NCBI GenBank assembly: GCA_019787685.1
Contig: JAHNUO010000011.1
Coordinates: 682,001-746,000, forward strand
Origin: Chiua virens
Lineage: Eukaryota > Basidiomycota > Agaricomycetes > Boletales > Boletaceae
DNA: 64,000 bases
Direction of reading: 5' to 3'
The position numbers and the translations under genes were made by a program. Numbering within the stretch: the stretch's first letter is position 1; each line of letters begins with the position of its first letter. Of this stretch, positions 53,771 to 64,000 are shown one piece after another. The notes beneath the pieces were generated by a model. That model was given only the letters and a program-made list of their open reading frames with translations, was not told the DNA's origin and did no database searches.

Positions 53771-55353
53771 ATGTCCACTGTGCTCCTATTTACGTGTTCG
53801 GAGTATGGCCATGCCAACGTGAACCTTGCGATTTCGTACGAACTGGTCCTCGCAGGCGTCGACGTTCATATTGCGTCTTTTCCATTTCTCACATCTCGCG
53901 TGTCAAGCCTTCAAGAGTTGATCGCGCGTCACGCCTTACACTCCGGTAAACCCACAGGCACTGTCGTCTTCCACGAATGCAAGGGCTTCCCATCCTACTC
54001 GGATGTTCTCGAAAAGCGCGGTGTAAGGTTAACTAATCTCCGCCATCCCCGTGGGTTGTTGGGTGCCTTGGGAAGCTACTCGAAACTGGTTACTCTCGTC
54101 CCTCCATGGAGTCCAACGGAATATCTTGCAGGTATCGAGAACTGCAAGGAGATCATCACGACCGTCAAGCCAGACATCGTGGTGATAGACAAACCATTTT
54201 ATGTCGCGTGGGATGCTTGCAATCTTTTAAAGCAAAAATTCATCCTCGTATTGCCAAATTCCATCAAGGAAATCGCAATGACCGTACAACCGTATTTAGC
54301 GTTCCTGTAGAAATATCCAGTGTGCGTTGTGGATTTTATCCTTGGGCGATGTTCTGCACTGATGTTCTCCTGGGCTAGTGTGTCATCAGGGTTTTCATAC
54401 CCTCTCAAATGGTGGCAGATCCCCCTCAACATCTATCTTCACTTTCGACTCATCCTGTTTTTCCTGACGGCCGCGAACGTCAGACAAATCCAGGCTTTGC
54501 GTAACTCCCTTGGGTTACCCTCGAGGGTTGGTCACCCCCTTCATCGTGGTGTGACCTATGTCTGTCCTGTACTCGTTGAAGCCGACTTCCACTTTGCGGT
54601 GATTCCCGACGAACTTTGCTTATGCGGCCCAGTCGTTCTGCCGTTTGATCCCCTGGAGGAGATGTGCCCCAGAATTGAACAAGTGGCTGGACAATGAACC
54701 GACCGTATTGGTCAATCTGGGACCGCATTGTAGAATCCGACGAAGAGTTTGCGAGGGAAATGGCTGGCGCGTTTCGTATATTACTGGAGCATCATGACCA
54801 AAGAGGGTCTGATGGGATGCAAGTGCTCTGGAAGGTCCAGGCAAAAGGTGACATTCAGGAGGCGATCAATGAGACTATCGGCAAGGAGATTAGAGAAGGA
54901 AGGGTGAGGGTATTAGCTTGGTTGGAGGCAGAACCCATTTCGATATTGCAACATCCAAACGTGGTTTGTGTGGTCCATCACGGGGGGGCGAATTCGTTCT
55001 ACGAGGGTGTTTGGTGAGCTGATTCACTCTATGGTCTTGGAAGGGTGTTGTGTATGCAGCTTGAATCATTCATCAGGTCTGGCGTACCGCAGATCGTACT
55101 TCCCGTATGGTATGACACGTTCGACTACGCACACCGCGTGGAAATGTTGAATGTCGGTGTTTTCGGAAACAAAACTTGTACGCCAGGTGTCAAAGTGGAA
55201 GAATTCAGCAAAGCGTTGCTGAGGGTTACAGGGGATAGTCAGGAAGCAGTCTCGTTCAGGTTGGCGGCACAACGTTTGAAGCAGGTTTGCAGAGAAAGGG
55301 GGAACAGACGGCAACGCGCATCCACAGCTATCCTGAAAGAAATTGGGATGTAA
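53771..55353 (+). pseudogene. UDP-glycosyltransferase (GT1-type), decayed
   Basis: Would transfer a sugar from a UDP-sugar to a small acceptor. N-terminus STVLLFTCSEYGHANVNLAI (acceptor-domain start), KPDIVVIDKPFYVAWDACNL, and a C-terminal sugar-nucleotide motif CVVHHGGANSFYEGVWSG then PVWYDTFDYAHRVE. Exons appear to be 53771-54321, 54379-55013 and 55077-55353 with GT-AG introns. Defects: TAG at 54308-54310 where LAFLWKYP is expected (TGG to TAG), one extra C in cccc near 54667-54670, and one extra T near 54728. A probable dead gene unless the assembly is at fault. Confidence 0.75.
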
Positions 55354-55584
55354 ATGGAGATTAATAAACGCAGATTATGGTGTATTAGATTGGGTAGGAG
55401 ACAAATGCCAACCTGCATAGTGTGTTACTTAGACTTGAGGGGACGGACAGAGCGCACTAGTTTATTATTGCGGCCTGTCAACCATTGATATGTCAATCCA
55501 TACCATGGTACGCCTCTGGCCATAGTGACCGGTACGTTGCACAGCTAAGTAAAATCAAGAACGTTAAAAATGGTCATTGGGCTG
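55354..55584. other. Short intergenic interval
   Basis: No feature seen between the UGT remnant and the minus-strand remnant that follows. Confidence 0.3.
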
Positions 55585-56250
55585 CAATCAGTCACCAGTA
55601 AGCTCGGCAATCACATCGGGCCTATGGTGCCATTTAGAGTCAACTCGTCTACTGCTCGCGGGGGTGACGGAAGCCTGCAGTGACACCTTACGCTGCCTCT
55701 CTTGCACCTCGCGCATCCACCGTACATCCCTCTCCACCTTGCTCTTCCTCGCAGCGCTGTCGCCGCTTGTTGAGGTGGCTCCAATCCTTCGCCGACGCCG
55801 ACCGCAGCCGGTGTCAACCCTGCGAGCGAGGGCGTTGCGGTGGTGGTGGACACCGCCTGCGCCTGTGCTCGCGAAGACACGGGGACTGGCACGGGCGCGA
55901 CCTTGGGCTGCCACAACCACGCCGTGAACAAGGCAGTCTTGGTTCGGACTTTTTCCGACGCGGTTCTGAGCAGCGAGGTCACGGAGGACAACCGTCTTGA
56001 GGTACCTGTATGTTCGCGGGCGATGAGACACGAAGGACCAGACGGGGAGAGACGCACCGCATGGATCGGATCTCCTGGCCTGGGTGCGGTGCGGATGTGC
56101 GAGACCGAGGTTTCAGAGCGAGGCTGTAAATGTCCTTGGTCGCGAGTGGGGTTTTAGACGCGTTGAGGATGCCGAGGACGACAGCGCGTGCTTTGGGGGT
56201 GCAATGTCGGGGCCATTGGTAGAGCGAAGGTGACAGAGAAGGTCGTCATC
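55585..56250 (-). pseudogene. Conserved-looking gene with several frame changes, family not recognised
   Basis: Coding-like segments follow one another on the minus strand in different frames: KARAVVLGILNASKTPLATK and DIYSLALKPRS (56210-56100), YLKTVVLRDLAAQNRV (56005-55960), EKVRTKTALFTAWLWQPK (55950-55900), DWSHLNKRRQR (about 55775) and KVERDVRWMREVQERQRKVS ending HHRPDVIAELTGD (55740-55588). Their order and style suggest a single protein broken by at least three shifts, or an exon structure I cannot resolve. Function unknown. Confidence 0.4.
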
Positions 56251-57527
56251 GCGTCAAACAATGAACTGCAGTTTGCACGAAATTTGCTAATGCGCATGTC
56301 CAAATTGAGGAAAATACCCCTAGTCCCATGACGGAAAGCTTTTTTTGGACAAGCGAATTTACTATGTAGCAACCGAACTAGTCTTTCTACAAAATACGCT
56401 AAGGCAGGTGTAAATCACCTGGTCCGAAAGCATGTTTTGAGTGGAAACAGGGGTGGCATTCGACGGATTCGATTGTCAAGAAACTGCAATGCGGACAGGA
56501 ATGGACGTGAACACCATTTCGATATCGAGGGGTTGGAGAACCGCAGAAATAAGTATGTGATGTCGGGAGTGGCAAGTCGGTGATGCGGGGGTGGAGGTGT
56601 CACCGGACGCGACGCGGTTTGCGACCGGTGACTACTAATGCAGTATCATTGACAACAGTCTAGGTGTGCGGGACACCGCGACGGGAGAAAAACTCGACCG
56701 TCCACTTGAATTCCTCGGTGCGGTCAACGCTGTTCCTGCCAAACGGGCGTCGTCGGGAGCCGATTCTTCATTTGTACTGGCTCGACTGGCTCGATCGCCA
56801 TCTTCAGCAGTCATACGGGTGAAAAACTGGTCACACTCAACGAAGACGACCAATATTTGGTTACCGAAGCTCTTCCATTGCCTGGTCCAACCATGGGAAC
56901 CATCTCTTCGCCGCATGCAATGCCATCCCAAATTTGCTCTCCGGGCCCGATATGTGGACGAATCATGTACATCCGCCCCGAAATTTACAGTTCCCATCGC
57001 ACCACTGATCCGTTAGTAAGTCTCCTTCTCCTTGTCCTTCCTTGTCAAGTTTTAATTGTCAGTTCAAGTTCAAGACGCGTCATGACTCAGTACTCAGTAC
57101 TCAGTCCTTGCCACCTTAGGCTAGTAGTATGGAAAACCTTTCTGATTGTTTCTGGACCGTTTTTTACTGACAATGCAAGTCGGATGCATTTCGAACAGGA
57201 GGAACAGGTAGGGTATCGAGTCTTTCTCGTTGTCATTGCATTATTACTTGATACCAATTAGTGCTTGCCTACCTAGTAAGTGTCGTGCATCATGTCCGCA
57301 ATAACATCTGCCTATTGATACTTGCACGACATTGGTCCGAGAGTGAATCGGGCCCCGGCATTGCGGGAACGCCGAAATGGTGCTCAGTCGATTACAACGC
57401 ATGGTGTATTGGAAAGGGTAAATGCAAGGGGGACAAATCATGACTACAAGGAATTTTCCAAGGTATGGCGACAGTTTCTTCCGTTAGAAAGGGATCTAAC
57501 GTGTCCTGAACTACTACTGTCTTCCCT
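56251..57527. other. No confident gene
   Basis: ORFs of about 100-120 codons exist on both strands (for example 56635-56997 minus and 56666-57016 plus), but none shows a recognisable motif, splice pattern or start. It may hold exons of an unrecognised or decayed gene; the plus-strand segment TLNEDDQYLVTEALPLPGPT (about 56834-56890) looks coding. Confidence 0.3.
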
Positions 57528-57872
57528 TCAGCTAACGGATTCGAATGCGTGCGAATACAAATACACTGACCTTTTTTGATTCTCGAGTATCCAAAGCTTA
57601 CACCAAGGGTGCCGTAGTCGTTTCGTCGCCTTACGAGTTGTACGGATTTGGAGCTGCTTGCAGACTGCTTCATCCACACCATCCCACAGAGTGGTCAGCT
57701 TCGAGTCGCCGATGCTTGATGTCATGTTCAAGCAGCCACGCCACTCATCCATCTCCTCATCGACTTCTGCCTTCGCCAACCCGGATTGTCGGAACGTTGT
57801 CGTGATCGATGATGTGCTGCGTTCTTCAACCCGCTCTTTCAACCAGACTTCTTCGCGCATAGTTCGGAGCAT
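57528..57872 (-). CDS. Hypothetical ORF, 114 codons
   Basis: Charged protein beginning MLRTMREEVWLKERVEERST with an acidic stretch KAEVDEEMDEWRGCLNMTSS. It lies directly downstream of the 161-codon ORF on the same strand and may be another exon of it. No family recognised. Confidence 0.25.
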   Translation of the reverse strand: MLRTMREEVWLKERVEERSTSSITTTFRQSGLAKAEVDEEMDEWRGCLNMTSSIGDSKLTTLWDGVDEAVCKQLQIRTTRKATKRLRHPWCKLWILENQKRSVYLYSHAFESVS

Positions 57873-57913
57873 AGTTCGGAGAACACAACTCTAGCTCTTG
57901 TAATTCGTTCTCG

Positions 57914-58399
57914 TCAAAGGCCTTGGGATGGTATGTCAATTTCACGAGTCACGACTGGTGGGTCGATATGCGGGGAGTCGGGCAGCGATTCGGAAAGGGC
58001 TGTCTCCGATGCTTTTGGCAGGGTGATCATCTTTGGGGATGGTGGTCCTGCCTGCCTCGGGTTCGGGGGGACGCCAAAGTTTTGCGAAACGTCCGAGACA
58101 TGCTTGGGGTCATACTTTCCAGTTTTGGACTGTGCGGCAGATGAGGAACATGTTAGATCTGGAGGGAGGAGTGAGCAGGATACAAGTGATTCATATAGGT
58201 TTGTATCTATCATCTTAACTCGGTCGCCGAAATCATAGATGATAGGACCGGACCATTTCCCAAAATACTTGTATTTGTGGTCAAGGTGCTTTGTCCACCA
58301 CTCACGGATGAACAATACACTTTGAATTACAGTGACATTCCACTCCATCGCCGGTGGCGAGCCTCCGATCACAGTGGTAAGCTCAACGGGATCCTCCAC
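57914..58399 (-). CDS. Hypothetical ORF, 161 codons
   Basis: Starts MEDPVELTTVIGGSPPAMEW, then SVLFIREWWTKHLDHKYKYF, GKWSGPIIYDFGDRVKMI and a Ser/Pro-rich tail ending TREIDIPSQGL. The aromatic-rich first half looks like folded protein sequence; the tail looks disordered. No known domain recognised. It may be a partial gene. Confidence 0.35.
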   Translation of the reverse strand: MEDPVELTTVIGGSPPAMEWNVTVIQSVLFIREWWTKHLDHKYKYFGKWSGPIIYDFGDRVKMIDTNLYESLVSCSLLPPDLTCSSSAAQSKTGKYDPKHVSDVSQNFGVPPNPRQAGPPSPKMITLPKASETALSESLPDSPHIDPPVVTREIDIPSQGL

Positions 58400-59077
58400 C
58401 TATCCAATCTTGGTTGATGTGTCGCTTTTATTTCCACACACAGCCGATGGACGATGTCAAAAATCGGACGCCCGAATTTTGCATCCGTTCACGGTACAGC
58501 ACTAAGCGAGGGCTACAAGCCACGGAGGGCTCTTGTACCTACTGCACCTAGTCACTATGAGAAAAGAAGATGCCAGAGAGGCTGCAGGTACCAGACACTG
58601 AAGAAAAAACCGGGACACAGATGCTTCAAATAACCAAGGAATACATGTGGTCGAGACCGAGGCAAAAAATGAGGGAGAAATGCCGGATGACCTTCCGCTG
58701 CGATGCTAGACTCCGCTAAAGAGGGCCAAGGGAAGGCCGTGTCTGTCCTGAAGCGCGATACGAGGCGAACCCCAGTCCAAGTCGCATCCAACCCACCACT
58801 GAAGGACCAACCGACAATGAAGGCCCGCGATGACCTGGAGGCCCTCGCCCAGCATCACCTTGAACATCTCGCTGGATGAAAAAGAAAGTCACCGTGACCT
58901 TGCAGAGGCAGCTTCGACCCCGAGGTCGCAAAAGTTGACTGAACCTTCGTCTGATGGAAGGATCGCCATGGTCGTCTAGAACAGATCCACATTGTTTCCT
59001 TGCCATCGACTTCGTCGATCATATGTACGGCGAATCATTTAAAGTCGTTATTATTTGCAAGTACATGCGCTCAAAAA
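58400..59077. other. Intergenic, no confident gene
   Basis: Downstream of RPN1. One short plus-strand ORF (MLDSAKEGQGKAVSVLKRD, from 58709) has no support. Likely contains the RPN1 3' untranslated region. Confidence 0.35.
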
Positions 59078-62000
59078 CTATAGTTGCATCGTGTCCTCCT
59101 TCTCGTAGCCAGGATTCTTTTGGAGAATCACGAATCCTTCGAGGACGTGTGCATACGGGATATACTCTTCCGTCGCCAGCTCCGCTCTCTCTGTCGTACC
59201 CAAGCGCACCGGTGTTTGGTGCGTCTGGAATCCCGAGATCGTGCGTGGTTTGCCAGCTTGTCCGACCACAGTCAACAGCCTCGTCCACAATCGTTAGCAT
59301 CCCGCCAAAGTCATTCGGGAACCAACATTGGCTTACCTGGCCCACACGCACCGTCACCGGGAGGTTCTCGAGGTCTTCATTGAGCGTGATCAAGAACCGG
59401 GGGTACATGGCAGTAACGAGATAGTACAACATCCAGTGGTGCTTTTCCAAGACGACTGTGATACGGTCAGAGACGAATCAGGACAGGGGATCAGGAAACG
59501 GATCACGCACAAGCTTTGGCATCCGTGAACGCCGTGAGCGTCGCCAATAAACCAGCGATAGCCGGCCGGCTCATGATGTTACGATCAGAGAAGAAGGGGT
59601 TGATCCCAATCGTGCCCTTGCCCATGTGTACTAACCCTTGGGCGATGCGGACGGTGAATAAACAATCGGGCTCTTTGTAATAGTACCCAGCGAGTTGTCG
59701 GAGCATTTGAGCAAGACGAGCATTGTTCGATCCCGCGCCAACCAGGCCCATCGCAAATATGGCGTTGAGCGCAACCTGGAGATCGCTATCGTGGCTATAC
59801 TTTGAGAGCGTGTCGAGGACGGGTAATTGGGGATTCGAAGCGCTGATCAGACCGAGAGCTAGAGGAACAGTCTTGCGGATGATCGGGTCGCCGTAGTGCA
59901 TCTGTCGCCGCGTGTGAGCAAGTAAAGCGCACTGGATCATCGAGCTCACCAGGTGATTGAACTGTCGCATAGACATCTCCGAACCAATCTCCTCACCCAT
60001 CGCGATGATGGAAATGCCAAGCACGGTGAATGACAGGAAGGTATCGTCTGGTTTTAACTCGCTCTCCTTTTCCTCCTTCTCTTCTTTCTTTTCCTCTTTC
60101 GGTGCTTCTTCTTTCTCCTTTGCTGCTTCCAAGTGTTCACCGCATAGGTGGAGAAGTCTTTGTATCCGCAAAACGTTTCCAGTAGCCGCGAACGAACAGA
60201 CCTCCACAAGGATTTGGGCTTGTCTCGAGACCGGGTGCTCAATAGCTTTCAGGGTTTCCAGTGTTGCATCCGATGCATCCTGAAGCCCTAAGTGTTTGAA
60301 GTCAATGCAACGTCCACCGAAGAGGCAATAACGGACAGGCTTACCGACGTAAAGAAGAGCTAGTCCCAGAGCCAAGAATCGTCCCCACTTATCGCCAATC
60401 GATTTTTCGTCTCTTTCCATCAGGGTCTGAAGGATCGTGCTCGTAATTTCACCATTGCCACTGCCGACAAACACGAAACCAAGGGAAAGAGCACTCAATG
60501 CAACAACGTCGGTTGACGTAGACTCATCTGCCACCGCAGGTAGGAGAAGCGCAAGTAGGTCTTCACGGTGCGAACCGGCATACGCCAACCCAAGACCGAC
60601 AATGGAGGCAGTTTTCAGGGCCAACGATGGATTTGTTGTGTATTCACCAAGAAGAGCTATCGCAGCGTCAGCTTCCGTGCGAACACCGGAGTTCAAGATG
60701 CCTGTGGCAAGAAGGGCACCGGCCTTGATGAATTCCTCCGATGAGTACGTGTACTTGTCGACGTGACTGAGACCGATATCCGTGTCCCAAAGCAGGCTTA
60801 GCCCCAAACTGGCTGCAGCACTCATCATACCTGATATCGATATCTCTAAGTAGGCGCCACGTCAAGGGACACGCGACTAACCGTGATCCTTGTTCTTGTA
60901 CACCCAACTGTTACCCTCTTCTGCTTTAACCATAAGTTTATCGTTTCCAAACCCAGCATTGACAAATGCGTTGACAAATGTTCCAGCAAGGTTTCCCCGG
61001 GCGGAGTCGACGTTTGCAGACAAGCCACCTCCTATTGACAAAATGGGTATGCTGTTACTATTTACCATATGTCGAGATTTACTTACGTGTATTCTCGAGA
61101 TGGCTTTTGTATACATCCTCCAGGCTCTTTGGTTCCGCAACGCCAAGTTCCTTGCCGAAATCCCTGAAAAATCTGCTTAGGTGAGTGTTGCTAAGACATT
61201 CTACTACGTCTTCAGGGAGTTCGATCTCAGCGTCAGCATCTTCGGACGCCGAGGGCTGCAGCCACCCCAGTGGTATCTGCGAACGAGAGAGTAGACAAGC
61301 GAGCTGGCGTCTCATGATTCTAGACTTTCAACTTAGAATGTGAAAGAAAGGACACGAAAGGATGGAAACTGACGGATTACTGGAAGCGTTGAAGTCTTGT
61401 CGAATCAGCTCCGCGTCGTTTAGACGAATCGCCACACTAAGGGCCTCGGGGAACTTGGAAAACTGAAGGTAGATGTTGTGAATGGCCCGTAGGAAGGCGA
61501 CGTCATCAGGAGGTGGTAGAAGAGTTACACATCTGGAAAACCCTTGAGATATCACGAGACACCCATAGACTTCATTACTGACCGGTCCATGTACGTGCAA
61601 ACGCGTCCGAATGTGTTGGTATCGACCAATCCTGCTATTCGATCTACCATTTCCAGCTCCACAAAGAGGTCCACAGCATCAGGCTCAGCGTTATGACTGA
61701 GGAAGAATTTTGCACACTCCAATCCGAGTGCGCGTAAATCGTCGAGGGTACCAGGAATCTTGACAGGCTCGGGTTGAATCGTCTCTCCAGTATCTGGGCC
61801 GGGAGAGGGTGGTGAAACCACTTCTTCACCCTCTTGTCGGATTGTATATTCTTCGCCTAGCTCCGCTGCTAGGTGGCGAACGTACTCGTGTCCCCATGAA
61901 CCTGGCTCCGGTATCGTCGATGCTGGCGGGAGGAGGGAAGCAGAGAGGAGCCGATACCGGAGAGTCCCTCGTGGCTGAGTATCTGAGTACGTCATGGCAA

Positions 62001-62547
62001 GCACGGACAAGATGTCCGCAAACAGACTCTAATGGTCGATCAGACGACAGGTAGTACGCATCTCACGGACACACTTGCCTTGTCCTCTGATGGAGACCAA
62101 GTGTCGAAAAGCTTCTGGAGCTCGGGGTAGTGGGGGTGGAGAAATTTGAGAGGTTTAGGAACAGATGTCATAGAAGATGTAGATGTTCTTATGAGCACAC
62201 GAAGGGTCTCGAGAGCTGGTCTATACAGCTCCGTGTTGGGTTCCTGATCAAGGCATATGTGCAAGCGCGGCCTACAAAAGGGTGACGGCGCACCTTCAAC
62301 CTCTCGATCAACATCTCGAGCTCGGACTTGAGCTGAGCATCCTCCTCTGACTAGAGTGTCAAATTTCAGCGCTCGGCACATCGATCACGCCTGTCTGACG
62401 CACCAGCTCCTCCTCCTCGTCCTTCTTGTCACCGTTGGCTTTCGATGTGCCAGCTTTCTTCTCTGCGGCTTTCTTCTCTTCCTCTTCTTTATTCTTCTTT
62501 GGATCTTCTGAGGGAACCTTTATCTCTGCGGTCGGACGCTGCGCCAT
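59078..62547 (-). CDS. RPN1: 26S proteasome regulatory subunit RPN1, with one apparent frameshift
   Basis: Scaffold of the proteasome base that binds ubiquitin-like shuttle factors. Eleven exons on the minus strand: 62547-62404, 62350-62294, 62243-62079, 62028-61583, 61532-61374, 61319-61087, 61031-60882, 60830-60345, 60287-59511, 59455-59337, 59279-59078; about 978 residues. Landmarks: acidic/lysine N-terminus, [106 protein letters not shown]-repeats ([30 protein letters not shown]), [20 protein letters not shown], and the C-terminus [15 protein letters not shown]. Intron 62029-62078 is GC-AG. The last exon has one extra T (AVDTVVGQ region near 59270), breaking the frame. Confidence 0.9.
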
Positions 62548-62775
62548 GGTGGAGTGACGAAAGATCTAAGTATTGGGTGAGCGAACGAGGACGCGCGTCC
62601 CATACGATAACCAAAAGCGGTTGTTTGGCAACGACCTCCGTTCCAAACAACCGCTTCCCATCATTCAGAGTCCCGCCTGTCAATGGTCCTTGGACACTCA
62701 CCCGATATCTCGATAACCACAAGGAAAGATGGCCGCGCGTTTATATTGTATCATCATACGTTGACACTGATTATT
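62548..62775. promoter_or_regulatory. Divergent promoter region of RPN1 and the TRM4-like remnant
   Basis: About 230 bp between the RPN1 start and the first coding-like sequence of the methyltransferase remnant. It contains a tandem or inverted ccaaaagcggttgtttggcaa / ttccaaacaaccgcttccca pair (about 62610-62660) that could bind a factor or form a hairpin. Confidence 0.4.
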
Positions 62776-63656
62776 TTTCGGAGGAAAACTAGACGTGGCC
62801 GAAGAAATCTCGATGCGAAACGCGCACGTCGGGCAAAAGGAGATGATGATCGAGCCGTACTCGAACCAGCAGACATGCATAACGTTAATGATTTTCGAAG
62901 TACTACCAAGAGCAGAAGGTAATACCGGACGATGAATGAGACACCTTCATAGACTCGCTGCGTGGACCGCTGCCAACCACATTTCGGATCGCCGGAAGTA
63001 GACAGTACGTCCATCACTTTTACGCAGGAATGCCGTGTCCTCGATGTCAGTAGAGGATTGCCTAGACCTTTGAGAATTTTATCAGAGATCCTTACGTTCC
63101 TCTGCTGCACAACGTTACATTTGAAGGTGAGATCATCCCTCCACCTGTCAGATGAGCACGTTACCGCCACTCCTCCTCGATGTGCAGCCTCATCACAAGG
63201 TCAGCATATTTCTGACTCTCACCACAGACCTACCGAACCTTCTCGCCATGCATAGGTCATCGATCTCTGTGCGGCACCTGGATCCAAGGTGAACCCATCT
63301 CTACCATGATCATCTTGCATGCTTAATGGCAAAATAAGACAGCTCAGATCCTTGAAGCATTACACGCAAACGATACTGCGACTGCAACATCAACACCTCC
63401 TGGCCTTTTGATCGCCAACGACAGTGATTCCAGACGCTCTCAGCTTCTCATTCGCCAGTCCGCTCCCATTCCAAGCCCCTCTTTTTGGTCACAAACTTGA
63501 ATGGATCCGTTTATCCAGTCTTTCGATCAATCACGATCGAAAGACGTTCGGTCAAAGGCACCCCGAGTCAACTCTTGTTCGAACCGTATCCTCTGACGTA
63601 CCATGCACCGGGGATGGAACCCCTTGCGACAGAGGGTCAGCGTCTGGAAGTGCTGC
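62776..63656 (+). pseudogene. TRM4/NSUN2-type RNA (cytosine-5) methyltransferase, decayed
   Basis: Would methylate C5 of cytosines in tRNA. Basic N-terminus (RRKTRRGRRNLDAKRARRAK), FIDSLRGPLPTTFRIAGSRQ, DPYVPLLHNVTFEGEIIPPP, LPPLLLDVQPHH, then VIDLCAAPGSKTAQILEALH (SAM-binding motif I) after a GT-AG intron, GLLIANDSDSRRSQLL, VTNLNGSVYP and SDVPCTGDGT (motif IV with catalytic cysteine). Defects: a shift after NDF, TGA where W is expected (DDEW, near 62938), loss of about 60 residues between EIIPPP and LPPLLLD, further shifts, and loss of homology after motif IV. A relic. Confidence 0.75.
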
Positions 63657-63813
63657 CAACCCCTGGATGAAACGGTTTTCATGGGTTCGTTTCACAAAGG
63701 CTACCCTCTGAGAACAAACTTCACCTCGGACGATGTTCCTCAAGGTTCCAAGTTCTATCTTACAACGGGGCATGCGGATGTCAATCGTATATCAAATCCA
63801 GCGACGTCCCTCT

Positions 63814-64000
63814 TTTTTCGCTGTGTTTCTCTCCTGACAGCAGCAAACTCGTGCGTGGTACCGTATGGGACATCTCTGTGTATGAAGTCAAGACTGGCAT
63901 ATGCACTCTGGATCTACTCAAAGGCGATAAAGAGTTCATTTGGAGTCTTTTGTGGTTACACGATGGCACCAGGATTTCCTGTGGCACTGATGACAGGACG
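63814..64000 (+). CDS. WD40-repeat protein, partial at the window end
   Basis: Open frame to the last base with a recognisable WD40 repeat: SLCFSPDSSKLVRGTV, then DISVYEVKTG, FIWSLLWLHDGTRISCGTDD. The spacing fits one complete blade and the start of the next. The beginning is not defined; sequence at 63657-63813 may belong to it. Fungal proteins of this kind are often NACHT-WD40 or signalling scaffolds, but the window does not say which. Confidence 0.55.

Noticed and set aside
57000..57250. Possible transposon remnant in the gene-rich half
   Set aside because: No motif, inverted repeat or duplication could be found; left as unassigned.
1..64000. CRISPR arrays, bacterial operons, ribosome binding sites
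   Set aside because: Introns, chromovirus and eukaryotic proteins show a nuclear fungal genome; the tandem repeats are diverged satellites without unique spacers.
1..64000. tRNA or rRNA genes
   Set aside because: No stretch showed the A- and B-box pattern with a foldable cloverleaf. The only tRNA-like sequence is the 17-nt primer site at 33107-33123.

Overview
The window is fungal nuclear DNA, most likely from a mushroom-forming basidiomycete (Agaricomycetes). The evidence is many short GT-AG introns of about 45-60 nt, a chromodomain Ty3-type retroelement, DDE_Tnp_4 (PIF/Harbinger-like) transposases, an alpha-kinase-type gene, and DCP1, B-type cyclin and RPN1 genes whose sequence and intron style fit that group.

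The window has two halves. Positions 1-45.27 kb are an AT-rich transposable-element graveyard without a convincing host gene. Positions 45.6-64 kb are gene-dense and richer in GC. In the first half, 1-5.4 kb is a decayed chromovirus cut by the window edge, followed by a Tad1-like LINE remnant (5.4-9.1 kb) and a Tc1-like element with one nonsense codon (9.7-11.3 kb). One DDE_Tnp_4 transposase pseudogene is then stretched over 12.6-34.9 kb by successive insertions. These are a nearly intact, recent chromovirus (12978-19860, LTRs differing at 2 of 431 bp), a solo LTR, and a 13.6-kb block (20716-34294) with inverted terminal repeats that carries an alpha-kinase-like gene. That block was itself invaded several levels deep by solo LTRs, a gag-only copia-like element, an hAT-like element, satellites, a third Tc1-like copy and a short-LTR copia-like element. 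A second Harbinger-like element with a transposase and a Myb/SANT-type companion gene spans 34.9-44.1 kb. It contains an intact Tc1-like transposase (39054-40097). Most insertions keep exact target-site duplications, so their order can be read from the sequence.

The gene half holds a repeat-rich disordered protein (45.6-47.4 kb), DCP1 (minus) and a B-type cyclin (plus) on a 175-bp divergent promoter, a decayed UDP-glycosyltransferase, several unassigned ORFs, RPN1 (minus, 11 exons), a decayed TRM4/NSUN2-type methyltransferase and the start of a WD40 gene. The cyclin and RPN1 each carry one extra nucleotide inside otherwise perfectly conserved coding sequence. The neighbouring UGT and TRM4 copies carry nonsense codons, shifts and a deletion.

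The most unusual items are: (1) the alpha-kinase-bearing inverted-repeat element; (2) the chromovirus leader of about 910 nt, which has no AUG yet contains a conserved AUG-less ORF, followed by a small membrane-protein ORF, gag, a -1 slippery site and pol; (3) two tRNA-economical priming signals, a self-primer and an initiator-tRNA anticodon-arm primer; and (4) the depth and legibility of the nested stack.
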